A stretch of 64,000 nt of DNA from Malachius bipustulatus (GCA_910589415.1 OU342637.1:32642162-32706161), one strand, 5' to 3'; numbered from the stretch's first letter, positions 21,478 through 33,034 are shown. The notes: generated by a model not told the origin, from the letters alone. Numbers and translations are program-made.

Positions 21478-22080
21478 TACAGGGTGGGCAAAATTGGATG
21501 TTTCCATAGGAGAAACTTTGAATAAAGCATTCTAACATATTATACTCTTCGTAGTTTTCATAGACCAACCAATTTGCCATTTTGCAAGCGAAACAAGCAG
21601 TTTTTAACTCAAAAACTGCGTAAACTGGCTTTGACAGGCGTTGTCGCACAATTTTCTAAATGACATTCACGCCTACTAGGTAAATAGTTGAAACAAATTT
21701 ATATATCGTTGAAATGAGAAAATAATACTCTATTTATAAAAATATTATCTAAAAAATACAACTTTTATGTTATAACCGAAAAATGAAAAAAGATATTCAG
21801 AATCTGTTGAGGCCATTCCATTCTACTCAAAAAATTGCCTGAAGAATGTGCAAAATATCGTTTCTCTAACTTGAAAACCAAGAAAGATATCGACATTTAT
21901 CGATATCGTGATACATCATACTTTTCATTATAGCTCGAAAACAAAAAAAGATAGCGAGTTCCGGTTTTCACCATTGAGTTCCTCTCAAAAAAAGCGATCG
22001 AGAATGAAACATTCATTTTTCCCTAGCTCTTATAGTTACCGAGATCTCTTATAGAAACATCCAAATTGGCCCACCCTGTA
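21478..22080. mobile_element. Inverted-repeat element, family D (603 bp)
   Basis: TACAGGGTGGGCAAAATTGG at the left and the inverse of TACAGGGTGGGCCAATTTGG at the right; both are followed by ATGTTTC. It is non-coding. It begins in the TA that ends element X. Confidence 0.78.
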
Positions 22081-22131
22081 CATAGAAACTATTAAAAAAT
22101 ACCTACTTACCTAATAGTCTAATTTTTTTTC

Positions 22132-22592
22132 GGTTAACCTGCTGATTAGCGACGGTTTTACCCCTACGCTGGCCCCCCTCCACTCTCTCTGCTAGCGTGC
22201 TGCTAGCTCTGAGTCGACAGGCTCTCAGCGTTGCCACATGAAATCCGTGTCTCCGTTCTCCTACGGCCCTTAAAGTGTCATTTTTGATTACAAATAATAT
22301 TAAAACACTTATTTGCTGCAGTAAGTCAGGTCTTTGGTCAGGGTAGGTTTTTTTTCCTTCAAATATTCGTAAAATGAAAAAAAAACCTACCCTGACCAAA
22401 TACCTGACGGAACCGGTAGCTACTTATTACGGTCTCGTGCGGAAGCGGGCAGGAAGCACGCAGGATTGTCTGCAGAACGTAGGAGAAGGGCTTGCATATG
22501 GCAACGCTGAGAACGTGTCGGAGCCTAGCAAGCAGAGAGAGTGGAGGGGGGCCAGCGTAGGGGTAAAACCGTCGCTAAACAGCAGGTTAACC
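22132..22592. mobile_element. GC-rich foldback element (461 bp) with GGTTAACCTGCTG ends
   Basis: The left arm (GGTTAACCTGCTGATTAGCG, CCCCTACGCTGGCCCCCCTC) pairs with the right arm (GAGGGGGGCCAGCGTAGGGG ... CAGCAGGTTAACC). The innermost stem GGTCAGGGTAGGTTTTTTTT closes a small loop at about 22362-22377. Its base composition is far richer in GC than its surroundings. Confidence 0.82.
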
Positions 22593-23742
22593 TTTTTTTC
22601 TTCAAATGATTAATTACCACCACCCACAGCACAGACACTTACACGTTTACACGCTTATTAATCCAGATTACACTACCAGTACTACCACTTAAACCAGATA
22701 CAGGACAGGATAAGGAATGCCGAATTGCCGAATAAGAAGAAAGTGAAAGAACAATTCAGCTCCCTTCCCTATCCTATACCTAGTTTAGAAAGAGATGTAG
22801 GTATTCTTATTTCTTACGCTTTGTTGCTAGAGAAGTAGACAGTAGAATGTTCAGAGGGTTTGGACTATTATTATTATGTATACCAGATGTGGAATGTCCC
22901 TGCCACTTGCCGTCTATAAAAATACCATTTTTTAGAGTACGACCAGAAATATAGTGCGTTTACGACTTTACGGTTTAATATGGGTAAAGATAGCTTAACG
23001 ACACCCCGGTGTGAGGAACTAACAAACCCCTTATGAAATGATAGGTGAGGACAGGTACGGTCTATACGGACCGTATTTAAATTTTGTGAACCTTAGGAAT
23101 ATCTCATCTTCATGTCACAATCAATCATTTTAATTTCTTTCACAATAATTATATTCACAATAATTTCTTCATGAATAATAATCATCATTATTTATAAAAC
23201 TTAAAAAAATTATATAAAAAAAGTTACAATGCTCTGGCGGTATCAGCTTTTAAATTATTAAGTACGGACCTGTATTTATTTGCAAATCTTCGAGTCCGAC
23301 TTCCTACTAAGTAAACTTTGCTGAGATCTCCAGTGGTCTGTTCAAATAAACAATCAGTATAAATTGATATCCGTGAAGCTGTAAACGCACTATATTTCTG
23401 GTCGAACTTTACCCTTTTCAACTCCTTTAGGTGTAATACAATTTTTATAATGAAACACTTTGATAAAAACACAAATATGCACCAAATATTTTATAGGGTA
23501 TCCGAGATAATAGGTGGTATGTACATGGTGATTTTTTTTCGAAAATATATTTTTTTCAATTTTATAGATTTTCGGTTAAATTGATTTTTTTAGAATGACA
23601 TGAAAAACCAATATGTCGGCCATAAGAAAGTCAACAGTTAACTATGAAAACCCTGGGATCAAAAAGTATGGGCTTTGTCGGCTTAGAACAATTTTGTAAT
23701 GTCAAGTGGATAGCTTTTGATAACTCATCATTTACACCTACC
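22593..23742. other. No gene recognised
   Basis: Mixed AT-rich DNA. GCGTTTACGACTTTACGG at about 22956 and a related inverted stretch at 23380 suggest a decayed inverted-repeat element. At 23575-23660 there is similarity to the inner arms of the 24.7-25.7 kb palindrome. Confidence 0.35.
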
Positions 23743-24474
23743 TATACGGTGTGTGTCACAGGCATGGTACACCCCCTTTTTTTTTCTTTATTTTTTGAGA
23801 TAATTTTTTGAAATTTGGTACGTCGCATATACTCGATAGAGCGCACTTTCTAGCAGAAAATTGAATTTTTTCCCACATCCGGTTTTTACGGAAATGTTAC
23901 CAACTTTTTATTTTTAAATAGGACACCCTGATCATCTAATGCTAGAGAAATCAAATTTTTGCTCGAAATACTAAATTAAGTGATTTATAGATAAATTATG
24001 CGCACCGGACTGATTTTTTGAGCTGGATTCATTTTTTTCAAATGGTACCATATTGGTAACGAGGTACGATCTACTAGTACTCTTAATAAGCAACATTTTG
24101 ATGTACCCATTTTGCATCTGTTACGAACACAACTGAAGTCATGGCACACTATAATTGAGAAATAAAAAATTAAATAAAAACAAATTTTACATTTAAAATG
24201 GTACTTATGTGGTACTGTTGGATTCACACAAATGTATAGAATCCAAAAATATAATAATATATAGGGTGTCCCATTTAAAAATAAAAAGTTTGAAACATTT
24301 CCGGAAAACCGGATGTGGGAAAAAATTCAATTTTCTGCTAAAAAGTGCGCTCTATCGAGAATATTTATTTATTTATTTATTTCTTCAATATGCGACGTAC
24401 CAAACTTCAAATAATTATCTCAAAAAATAAAGAAAAGAAAGGGGGTGTATCATGCCTGTGACACACACTGTATA
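23743..24474. mobile_element. Inverted-repeat element, family E (732 bp)
   Basis: The ends are TATACGGTGTGTGTCACAGG and, inverted, TATACAGTGTGTGTCACAGG. Arms of about 195-215 bp extend inward to GGACACCCTG / AGGGTGTCC and include CCACATCCGGTTTT and AGAGCGCACTTT. The right arm carries an inserted (ATTT)n run at 24363-24382. Confidence 0.8.
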
Positions 24475-24671
24475 CCTACAAAAAATAAATGGTACATTTT
24501 CAATTAGGTATGAAAAAGATAATGGCTAAAATAGGAATTCTCGATTTTTCAGTTTCTCTCAGGACAGGATGGGTATTTCAGCAACGACAGAAATTATCCC
24601 AAATTTTGTTTCAGATTCTTAGTTGAAAATGAAATCACCACCTTGTGTATGCCTATTATAGGTAGGCATCT

Positions 24672-25683
24672 GGTTAACAATTCGATGCTCACCATTAGGA
24701 TCTCGAAAACGGTAAAAAATACAGGTCGGTTAAATTAGAGAAAAGTTGCCAAATTTTATGCTTATTAAGAATCTGAAAGAAAATTTATGTAAACTTCAAG
24801 CGTTGCTGAAATATCCTAAAAAAAACTAAAAATGGAGATTTTCTATTTCGGCCATATCTTTTTTTTTATTACCTATTAAATTATTTTTAATTAAAATTAA
24901 ATTATTTTTGTAGGTTTACATGAGGCATCAAAGCTATCATCTGTCATTTCGAAAATTTTCAAGACCTCCTAAATCCCAGCGTATTCATAGTCAACTTTTG
25001 TTTTTCTTATGGCCGCCATATTGTTTTTCGTGTCATTCGCGATATAAAATTTCAAAGAAACAAAAAAAAATCTATATTGGGTAAGTAGGTACATCTATTA
25101 CATTCAAAAAAAAATTCTTAGAAATTTTTGTTCTTCTTTTGTGGAAAAAACCTTTGTTTAACCGAATGTCATAAAAAAACCATAAGGCAAGCAATGTCAC
25201 GTCGCAGCGTCATATTGACGTTATTCGGTGAAATCGTTTTCTGTTTTTATCGAAAAAAGAATAAAATTTTTAAGCATTTTTCTTTGAATATGATAGTTAT
25301 ATGTTTCCTTGATTTTTTTAATAGCGCATGACACGAAAATAACAATATGGCAGCCATAAGAAAAACAAAAGATGACTACGAAAACTCTGGGAATAGGTCT
25401 TGAAAATTTAGAAAATTTAGAAGGTCTTGAAAATCTTGAACGTGTAGGAGCCGCGGATGTAATAATGACCTTTTTTTCAATAATAAAAAAAAATATGATT
25501 GAAAAAGAAATCTCCATTTATAAGTTTTTTCAGGATATTTCAGCAACCCTGAAGTTTCCATAAATTTTCTTTCAGATTCTTAACAATAAGCATAAAATTG
25601 TGCAACTTTTCTTTAATTAACCTACCCTGTATCTTTTACCGTTTCCGAGATCACAATGGTGAGTATCGAATTGTTAACCACCA
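24672..25683. mobile_element. Long imperfect palindrome, family G (about 1.0 kb)
   Basis: The outer arms share GGTTAACAATTCGATGCTCA, AAGAATCTGAAAGAAAATTT and TTGCTGAAATATCCT. The inner arms share CTTATGGCCGCCATATTGTT (25008) with AACAATATGGCAGCCATAAG (25342). A loop of about 260 bp remains. A related palindrome lies at 52615-53125. Confidence 0.72.
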
Positions 25684-27034
25684 TAAGTGCTATGTAACTT
25701 TATAAGAAAATATGACACGTCATGCATCACTTTAAAAAATCATTATTAAATTTAGTATAATTATAATTTGACCATAAAATTGTTTACAAATGTAGGTACA
25801 TAGGTACTACATATATTATACCTAGGTACCTAGTGCTTTTGAACTTCATCGGTAGGTAGGTAGGTACGTATAGGTATACTTTCCTATTTCCATTTTTTTT
25901 TATTAATTTAACATTTTTTTCAATTCCAATCATTTTATGCACACGAAAATAATATAATATCGTGTAAATCGTTATTGAAACTGAAAACAGGTTGAAATGC
26001 ATAATCTACATAATATTCAGTTATTATATTCAGTATTCAGTCAGGAATTCGGTCGGTCGGAATCTATAATAAATCTTCCATTATTCAACCATTCACAATT
26101 CGTCTACGATCTGCTTGACTGTGCTGTGCTTGCTTGTGAATCTTGTCCTTGTCATTGTTGCATCCAGTCTCCCGGCAGGTCCAGGACCCAGAACAGATTA
26201 TATAGCGTTGCCAGATGTAAACAATAATTTGTAACATCCCTACTTTTTCTTAAAAATACAGTAAACAATAGATAGGTATATTCTGTACCATGATCGATAA
26301 TAATAATTATTCCAACATAATATAATTATTTAAAAATTATTCAAAATAAAAAAACATTCAAAATTTCAAAAACGAAGATATGTAACAAAATCTTCAATTC
26401 GTTCCTAATTTCTATAGCATAGGTAGGTATATTTTGTCATAATTTTATAAAGAATTTTGTTTGCTTCATAACTGCTTCATAAATTTATTATTTGAATAAT
26501 AAAATAAATATTTTATTGTAGTAAATATATTTTTTATTATGTTATGAATGTAGTAAAATATTATGTATATTTTACTAAAAATATTGAAATAAAAGAATCT
26601 AATAAGTAATAATAATTCTACTTTATAAATTCACGCATTGAAAATACATGTAGTCCAAATGCTACTTAAAAATTTATTTTTTTAAGTAATTACTCTGGCA
26701 ACGGCGCGCAACTCGGAAGACAAAGGGATAAGGGGTACACGGGAAGGGGAGAAGGGACGACTTCGACTATATGACTATACCTACATATTATGTGTGTTCT
26801 GTGAACCTAATTTGTTGACCATCTGATGACTGCATGTATGTTTTGGTTTCGGATGTAGGTACCTATCTAATTTTTCAATTTATTGTATTCCCGAATAAAA
26901 TTATATAGTTTTGAATTCCTCTAATAAGCTTTTGTTGTCATAAATTTTTGATTAAAGTTTTTTGCCCCTTTTTCCCTTGTGGTGTTGACTTCGACTGAAT
27001 CAAAGGAATGATGAATATAAGATCGAATTAACTC
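25684..27034. other. No gene recognised
   Basis: Very AT-rich, with TAGGTAGG/TAGGTACC low-complexity runs at 25795-25880. GTTGCCAGATGT (26206) and CTCTGGCAACGGCGCGCAAC (26694) flank an especially AT-rich 480-bp stretch. Confidence 0.4.
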
Positions 27035-28000
27035 GTTTAAAAAAAAGTAAATACATACTAAATACGTCTAGTAAATGTATACATATATGTAATAATGCTG
27101 ACATCTAAGAAATGTCTATTATATGCCGATCGATCTACCACATTTCAATTTAATTAAATCGAGGTAATTTTCATATAAAATACACATATTTTGTTGTGTT
27201 TCATCGGATATAACAAATAAACTCTTATACGTATAATAATTTGTTGCTGTTTGTGTATCCAAAAATAAAATTACAAAATACATCTAGAAAATGTATACCC
27301 GTAGAGGTAATAATGTGGACATCTATGATATGTCTATTTAATGCCGATCGATCTACCATATTTCAATTTAATTAAATTGACAGATTTTCATATAAAATCC
27401 ACATATTTTGTTGTGTTTCATCGGACATAACATAAATCTTATGTATAATGATTTGTTGCTATTTTGCATATTTAAAAGTAAATATGCAAAATGCATCTAT
27501 TAAATGTATAGCCGTAGACGTAATAATGGGGACATCTAAAATATATCTATTTAATGCCGATCGATCTATCACATTTCAATTTAATTAAATTGACAGATTT
27601 TCATATAAAATCCACATATTTTGTTGTGTTTCATCGGACATAACAAATAAACCTTATGTATAATGATTTGTTGCTATTTTTCAAAATGCATCTATTAAAT
27701 GTATAGCCGTAGACGTAATAATGGGGACATCTAAGATATGTCTATTTGATATACCGATTGATCTACCATATTTCAATCTAATTAAATTGAGAGAATTTCC
27801 ATATGAAATACACATATTTTGTTGTGTTTAATCAGAGAAAACAAATAACTCTTATGTATACTTAATGATTTGTTGCTATTTGTTCATCCAAAAGTATAAT
27901 TGTAAAAAATACATCTAATAAATGTGTACGCAGTAGATGTAATTATGGTGACATCTAAAACATATCTATTACTAATCGACGACTAGACTGAAACGTGTTT
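27035..28000 (+). repeat. Satellite-like tandem repeat, about 4.5 units of 198-218 bp
   Basis: The block CACATATTTTGTTGTGTTTC recurs near 27183, 27401, 27614 and 27812. TGCCGATCGATCTACCA, a target-like ACATCTA-AAATGT block and GTAATAATG-GGACATCTA recur at the same offsets. Units differ by small deletions, so the array is not recent. Confidence 0.85.
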
Positions 28001-28055
28001 TAGACGTAGTTGACCATTTATAGACGTCAATTAGACTATGGGGTGTTGCTTGGGT

Positions 28056-28345
28056 TATTATAGGGGTGGAGAATATACCTATAGTAACACCAGAAAGGAA
28101 TGCATTTGCTTTGCAAATTCATGGTTAGCCCAAAAAACCGGCACCAAAAAGCGCTTCAGGGAGTGCGGTCCTGCTTAGTACGGCATATATTATTAAATTA
28201 AGCATGCAAGCTCAGCCCGTCGAGCCGATGACGCCGGATAATAAGACATCGCCGCGGAAGATGCCAGGGCCGGCGTAGGTTCCAAACTAACTCGTATCGT
28301 ATCCGCATCATAATAGCGAACGATGTCACCATTTTTGGTAGAGTA
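28056..28345 (+). repeat. Dispersed repeat family A, copy 2 (partial)
   Basis: TAGGGGTGGAGAATATACCT ... CATGGTTAGCC matches the copy at 60651 through to GATGTCAC-ATTTTTGG. The downstream half found in other copies is absent. Confidence 0.65.
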
Positions 28346-28385
28346 TTCCTCCTAAATAATCCATATTTCCTGGAGTACTTGTGGA

Positions 28386-30315
28386 CATAGCATCTGCAAT
28401 GTTGTCTTTACACATTGCAGTTAAGTTACTGCAAAGACACCGCGCAACGTTGCTAGAAACTTTCATGGAGTATTTGCTGGCAACATAGCATCTGCAATGT
28501 TGTCTTTATACATTGCAGTTAAGTTACTGCAAAGACACCGCGCAACGTTGCTAGAAACTTTCCTGGAGTACTTGCTGGCAACATAGCATCTGCAATGTTG
28601 TCTTTATACATTGCAGTTAAGTTACTGCAAAGACACCGCGCAACGTTGCTAGAAACTTTCAAGGAGTATTTGCTGGCAACATAGAATCTGCAATGTTGTC
28701 TTTATACATTGCAGTTAAGTTACTGCAAAGACACCGCGCAACGTTGCTAGAAACTTTCATGGAGTATTTGCTGGCAACATAGCATCTGCAATGTTGTCTT
28801 TACACATTGCAGTTAAGTTACTGCAAAGACACCGCGCAACGTTGCTAGAAACTTTCATGGAGTATTTGCTGGCAACATAGCATCTGCAATGTTGTCTTTA
28901 TACATTGCAGTTAAGTTACTGCAAAGACACCGCGCAACGTTGCTAGAAACTTTCCTGGAGTACTTGCTGGCAACATAGCATCTGCAATGTTGTCTTTATA
29001 CATTGCAGTTAAGTTACTGAAAAGACACCGCGCAACGTTGCTAGAAACTTTCAAGGAGTATTTGCTGGCAACATAGCATCTGCAATGTTGTCTTTATACA
29101 TTGCAGTTAAGTTACTGAAAAGACACCGCGCAACGTTGCTAGAAACTTTCAAGGAGTATTATTGCTGGCAACATAGCATCTGCAATGTTGTCTTTATACA
29201 TTGCAGTTAAGTTACTGCAAAGACACCGCGCAACGTTGCTAGAAACTTTCCTGGAGTACTTGCTGGCAACATATCATCTGCAATGTTGTCTTTATACATT
29301 GCAGTTAAGTTACTGAAAAGACACCGCCACAACGTTGCTAGAAACTTTCAAGGAGTATTTGCTGGCAACATAGCATCTGCAATGTTGTCTTTACACATTG
29401 CAGTTAAGTTACTGCAAAGACACCGCGCAACGTTGCTAGAAACTTTCAAGGAGTATTATTGCTGGCAACATTAGCATCTGCAATGTTGTCTTTACACATT
29501 GCAGTTAAGTTACTGCAAAGACACCGCGCAACGTTGCTAGAAACTTTCATGGAGTATTTGCTGGCAACATAGCATCTGCAATGTTGTCTTTACACATTGC
29601 AGTTAAGTTACTGCAAATACACCGCGCAACGTTGCTAGAAACTTTCATGGAGTATTTGCTGGCAACATAGCATCTGCAATGTTGTCTTTATACATTGCAG
29701 TTAAGTTACTGCAAAGACACCGCGCAACGTTGCTAGAAACTTTCCTGGAGTACTTGCTGGCAACATAGCATCTGCAATGTTGTCTTTATACATTGCAGTT
29801 AAGTTACTGAAAAGACACCGCGCAACGTTGCTAGAAACTTTCAAGGAGTATTATTGCTGGCAACATAGCATCTGCAATGTTGTCTTTATACATTGCAGTT
29901 AAGTTACTGCAAAGACACCGCGCAACGTTGCTAGAAACTTTCCTGGAGTACTTGCTGGCAACATAGCATCTGCAATGTTGTCTTTATACATTGCAGTTAA
30001 GTTACTGAAAAGACACCGCGCAACGTTGCTAGAAACTTTCCTGGAGTACTTGCTGGCAACATATCATCTGCAATGTTGTCTTTATACATTGCAGTTAAGT
30101 TACTGAAAAGACACCGCGCAACGTTGCTAGAAACTTTCAAGGAGTATTTGCTGGCAACATAGCATCTGCAATGTTGTCTTTACACATTGCAGTTAAGTTA
30201 CTGCAAAGACACCGCGCAACGTTGCTATAAACTTTCATGGAGTATTTGCATGGCAACATAGCATCTGCAATGTTGTCTTTATACATTGCAGTTAAGTTAC
30301 TGCAATAAAAGCAAG
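28386..30315 (+). repeat. 98-bp tandem array, about 19-20 copies, containing GCAACGTTGC
   Basis: Each unit contains GCATCTGCAATGTTGTCTTT, CATTGCAGTTAAGTTACTGC, AGACACCGCGCAACGTTGCT and GAGTATTTGCTGGCAACATA. Some units are 101 bp through an extra ATT. Units are nearly identical, and recurring variants (TACACATT/TATACATT, TTTCATGG/TTTCAAGG/TTTCCTGG, CTGAAAAG) show a higher-order order consistent with recent amplification. The array ends 56 bp before the right terminus of the large insertion. Confidence 0.92.
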
Positions 30316-30370
30316 TAACATCACTTTACCTAAAAATTGTAATGTTGTCGTAATGTTTTGCAACATTCAA

Positions 30371-30381
30371 TGCTTAGTGGG
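30371..30381 (-). repeat. Right 11-bp terminal inverted repeat
   Basis: TGCTTAGTGGG, exact inverse of 13426-13436. Confidence 0.7.
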
Positions 30382-30577
30382 ACTGATTTTAAAATGCCAT
30401 GTATTATCAAAATGTTGGTCTGATATTGCTGGAATTAAATTCTACTCCCTTTTAGAAGAGTTAATGACTGATAAAAATAAAAGAGCATCCAAAATACTCA
30501 CCCTATTTTCAAAATTTGAAATTTAAAATCAGTATTTATCTGACAAAACTTTAATTAACGTTTGTGGAACTGGCCCT
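30382..30577 (+). mobile_element. Right part of the MITE split by the 17-kb insertion
   Basis: Aligns with the intact MITE at 60118-60361 from its ACTGATT onward (shared blocks TGTATTATCAAA, TTGGTCTGATATT, AGAAGAGTTAAT, ATTTTCAAAATTTG, TTTAAAATCAGTA) and ends GGAACTGGCCCT, the inverse of its left end at 13379. Confidence 0.78.
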
Positions 30578-32329
30578 TGTGAACAACCACCAAGAATTTT
30601 AGAAGCTGCATTTTTCCCCGACCTCAATTACGTGCTTACTCAACAAGTTAGCGGCAACACCTGCGTGACCGAACACTAGAGAAACTGCCACTTGGAATAA
30701 AAAGACAAGCCAGCTCTTGCAAAGTATGCTGTTCTGCACCACGCCATATATGCTACGAGAAGACTAAAACATGTTCACGACCTCACATTATTTTTAAATC
30801 CTTTTACATTGTGAAGCAATTAGAAATTGGAATTAATAAACAGGATCCAAAATAAATAAATTCAGCAGGAGGGAGGAATGAATTGAATGTAGAGAATATG
30901 GCAACCGGCTCTACGCCAAGCCAATATGACTCAGCATCTGACTTAGCAATCGATGACATTATTCTTAGCAATCACGCCATCGGACCATCAAACTATATTC
31001 AGGTGTCCAGTCAGTTGTAAACAACTAAATACTTGATCTTTTCTTAATTATTAAAACTTTTTAACGTTTAAATAACATTTTATATGAATTAATCTGAAGA
31101 TTGCAGTAAGAAACGCAATTTTACAGAACGTGGCGACATTGTGTCTAGAATACACCTCGTAGAATAAGAACACACAACAAAGAAGTATATAAGTACAAGG
31201 ATTCATGGGAATACTTCACGTAACTATTTTAATTGGATGGCATTCCAGAAATTCTTCCAACTCCGTGACATTGTCCCCTTTAGTCTTGCGATTTCCTTTA
31301 CCCTAATCTTCTGTATTGTTAACTTAGTTCGGTAGATTTAAGATTTCATTAATTCTTTTTATCTCAAAAGATTTATTTCCAAATAACAAAAAAGCTTTAG
31401 TATTGCGTGGGTACTAAAATATCTTTAGCCGCCAACAAATTAAGTTCCTTATTTGTAACAGGTCTCTCTATTCAAAATAATCTAATTTTGTGGCTAAAAA
31501 ATACTAGCCTAAAACTTATTAAACTGACACTCAAGAAATTTTACAGCTTAATAATCGCTCGATAAAAATGTATTAGGTAATTAATCAAGCCGATTGAACA
31601 AATAATGGAAGCGGTTTAAATTCTAGTTTGGGACTTTCTTTTCTTTTCTGGGATTTTACTTTTCGCTCTCTTGAGTTAATTCCTTCTCGCAGCGGCGCTC
31701 TCTGTGTTGTCCACAATTGGTCGCGTTTTGTGCCAAATGAGGTGAAAAAACACAACTTCCGAGCAGGAGAACTAGAGCTGTAAATCGTTATACGTAGTCG
31801 CAGAATGTTTGTTATTTTGCAAATAAATGAAAATGCTCCTAATAATTAAAAAAAAAAAAAAAATACAGCGACACTAATTTGAAAATTTCAAATTAATATT
31901 TTTTAAGCTACGACGCTATTTTTATTTTCTTGTAGCAATTTATATTTTTTTCGATAGCTTACCTATACAGTTTTGCTATAATGTCTTACGAAAGCAATAA
32001 CATCCAGAACTCTTTACCAGCAGCTCTGAGACAGAAATTTTGATTTATTCACTGAAATTGTAATAAACAGTACATTCGTATTGCAGCTCCGTTCACTAGA
32101 TGCCCAAAATTGTTTTGTGTCAAATGATGCGAGAAAAATCCGTTCCGAGACAGAAGAGCTATAAAAAAATTTACCCTCCATTTGAACGAACAGAAAATGG
32201 AAATTTTTAAAATCAATAAAATTGCTCTCATATCTATGCTTGCACGAGTCCAAACTGCCACTAAGCCTCCCCTCCATCGTTTTAACACTTAGTTTTAACA
32301 CAACATGGGAACCGGAAAATGATTCACCA
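30578..32329. other. No gene recognised
   Basis: Less AT-rich at first (30590-31020), then AT-rich, with a poly-A run at 31849-31861. No protein signature was seen in any frame. Confidence 0.4.
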
Positions 32330-32875
32330 TCTGGCTACCCGATCTGACAAGTTCGCTTCATATATCCTTTCACGGTTGTCTTTCAAAAATCATCTCTCAA
32401 GGCTCCCAAGGAGTTCCCCAAGGCTCGGAGTTATCACCCACTCTATTCCTTCTTTATATAAATGATATGCTGAGCTTAACATCAAACCAGACTCATAGTT
32501 TTTCCAAAGACTGTACTTACTCTTCACATGGAATTTACTTTCCTGAAAGTTCCCGCAGAGTTGTGAGACAACACAGCTTGGACAGTTATCAATTCACACT
32601 CTTTTACTATTTTACACTGAGACATTGATAATTTCTTCCAATCCAATGCTTTAAAAACGGAATGCATATTTTCTAAAAATAATGGGGAATTGTCTTGGGA
32701 GACTCATGTTACTGATATTGCAAATGCAATTGCCAATAAGAAACTGGGATTTGTTGAATATTTTAGACCTGAATATAACTAGTGACAATCTTAAAGGCAC
32801 AGATTTTAGCAACGATCGAATACTGTTCTCATGTAGGTATAGGGTTCTGTTCTCAAAGACACCCTAAAGCTCTTT
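32330..32875 (+). pseudogene. Decayed LINE reverse transcriptase, 5' part
   Basis: Frame-broken, but the RT core QGSQGVPQGSELSPTLFLLY followed by INDM is clear at about 32395-32470, and LEYCSHV-type sequence is seen at about 32817-32840. GVPQGS and the following LYIND are signatures of non-LTR retrotransposon RTs. The catalytic FADD box is destroyed. The reading is interrupted at the 8-bp target site AGCTCTTT (32868-32875) of the younger LINE and resumes at 36120. Confidence 0.6.
32868..32875 (+). repeat. Target-site duplication of the younger LINE (left copy)
   Basis: AGCTCTTT, repeated at 36120-36127. Confidence 0.6.
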
Positions 32876-32876
32876 T

Positions 32877-32899
32877 ATCAGTAATCAGTAATCAGTAAT
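32877..32899 (-). repeat. LINE 3' tail of ATTACTG repeats
   Basis: Three tandem copies of ATTACTG on the minus strand mark the 3' end of the LINE. Such tails guide target-primed reverse transcription in CR1/L2-like elements. Confidence 0.7.
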
Positions 32900-33034
32900 A
32901 TATATTTCAGTGTTTTAACTTTATAAGAGTCTTACACAACGTCAATGCAATTTACAAATAGTCTAAAATCAACAACAAAAAACACCCAAAGATTTCACCG
33001 AGCGTATTACCCGGCTAATAACTAGAAGTGTACA

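Larger units (their letters stand above)
19676..21479. mobile_element. Inverted-repeat element X (about 1.8 kb) with nested repeats
   Basis: The outer arms are AAATGGAATCACCTCAATAA (19689) and its inverse at about 21437-21465. Second arms lie further in, at about 20165-20420 against 21195-21420 (AAAGCTCCCGA..., GGGTAAACAACATTT, GATCAAAAATTAGCGCTGAA). A family A repeat is nested between the left arms. The element abuts family C on the left and family D on the right, with shared TA dinucleotides. Confidence 0.65.
13426..30381. mobile_element. 16,956-bp non-autonomous insertion with CCCACTAAGCA ends and GCAACGTTGC arrays
   Basis: CCCACTAAGCA at 13426-13436 is the exact reverse complement of TGCTTAGTGGG at 30371-30381. 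The insertion cuts a MITE precisely: ...GATAATTAC lies to the left and ACTGATTTT to the right, while the intact MITE family reads straight through this point. The flanking bases allow a 2-bp (AC) or imperfect 3-bp (ACG/ACT) target duplication. Next to both ends are tandem arrays sharing GCAACGTTGC. The interior has no open frame above about 110 codons that resembles a transposase, and holds many nested elements. The CACTA within the terminal repeat and the subterminal repeats recall the CACTA/CMC group, but the terminal CC and the absence of a gene leave the class open. Confidence 0.65.

Noticed and set aside
28386..30315. CRISPR-like regularly spaced array
   Set aside because: The whole 98-bp unit is repeated with no variable spacers, and the context is eukaryotic.
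13426..30381. Polinton/Maverick or Helitron identity of the large insertion
   Set aside because: There is no polymerase, integrase, Rep or helicase coding, the inverted termini are only 11 bp, and the ends do not follow the TC...CTRR pattern.
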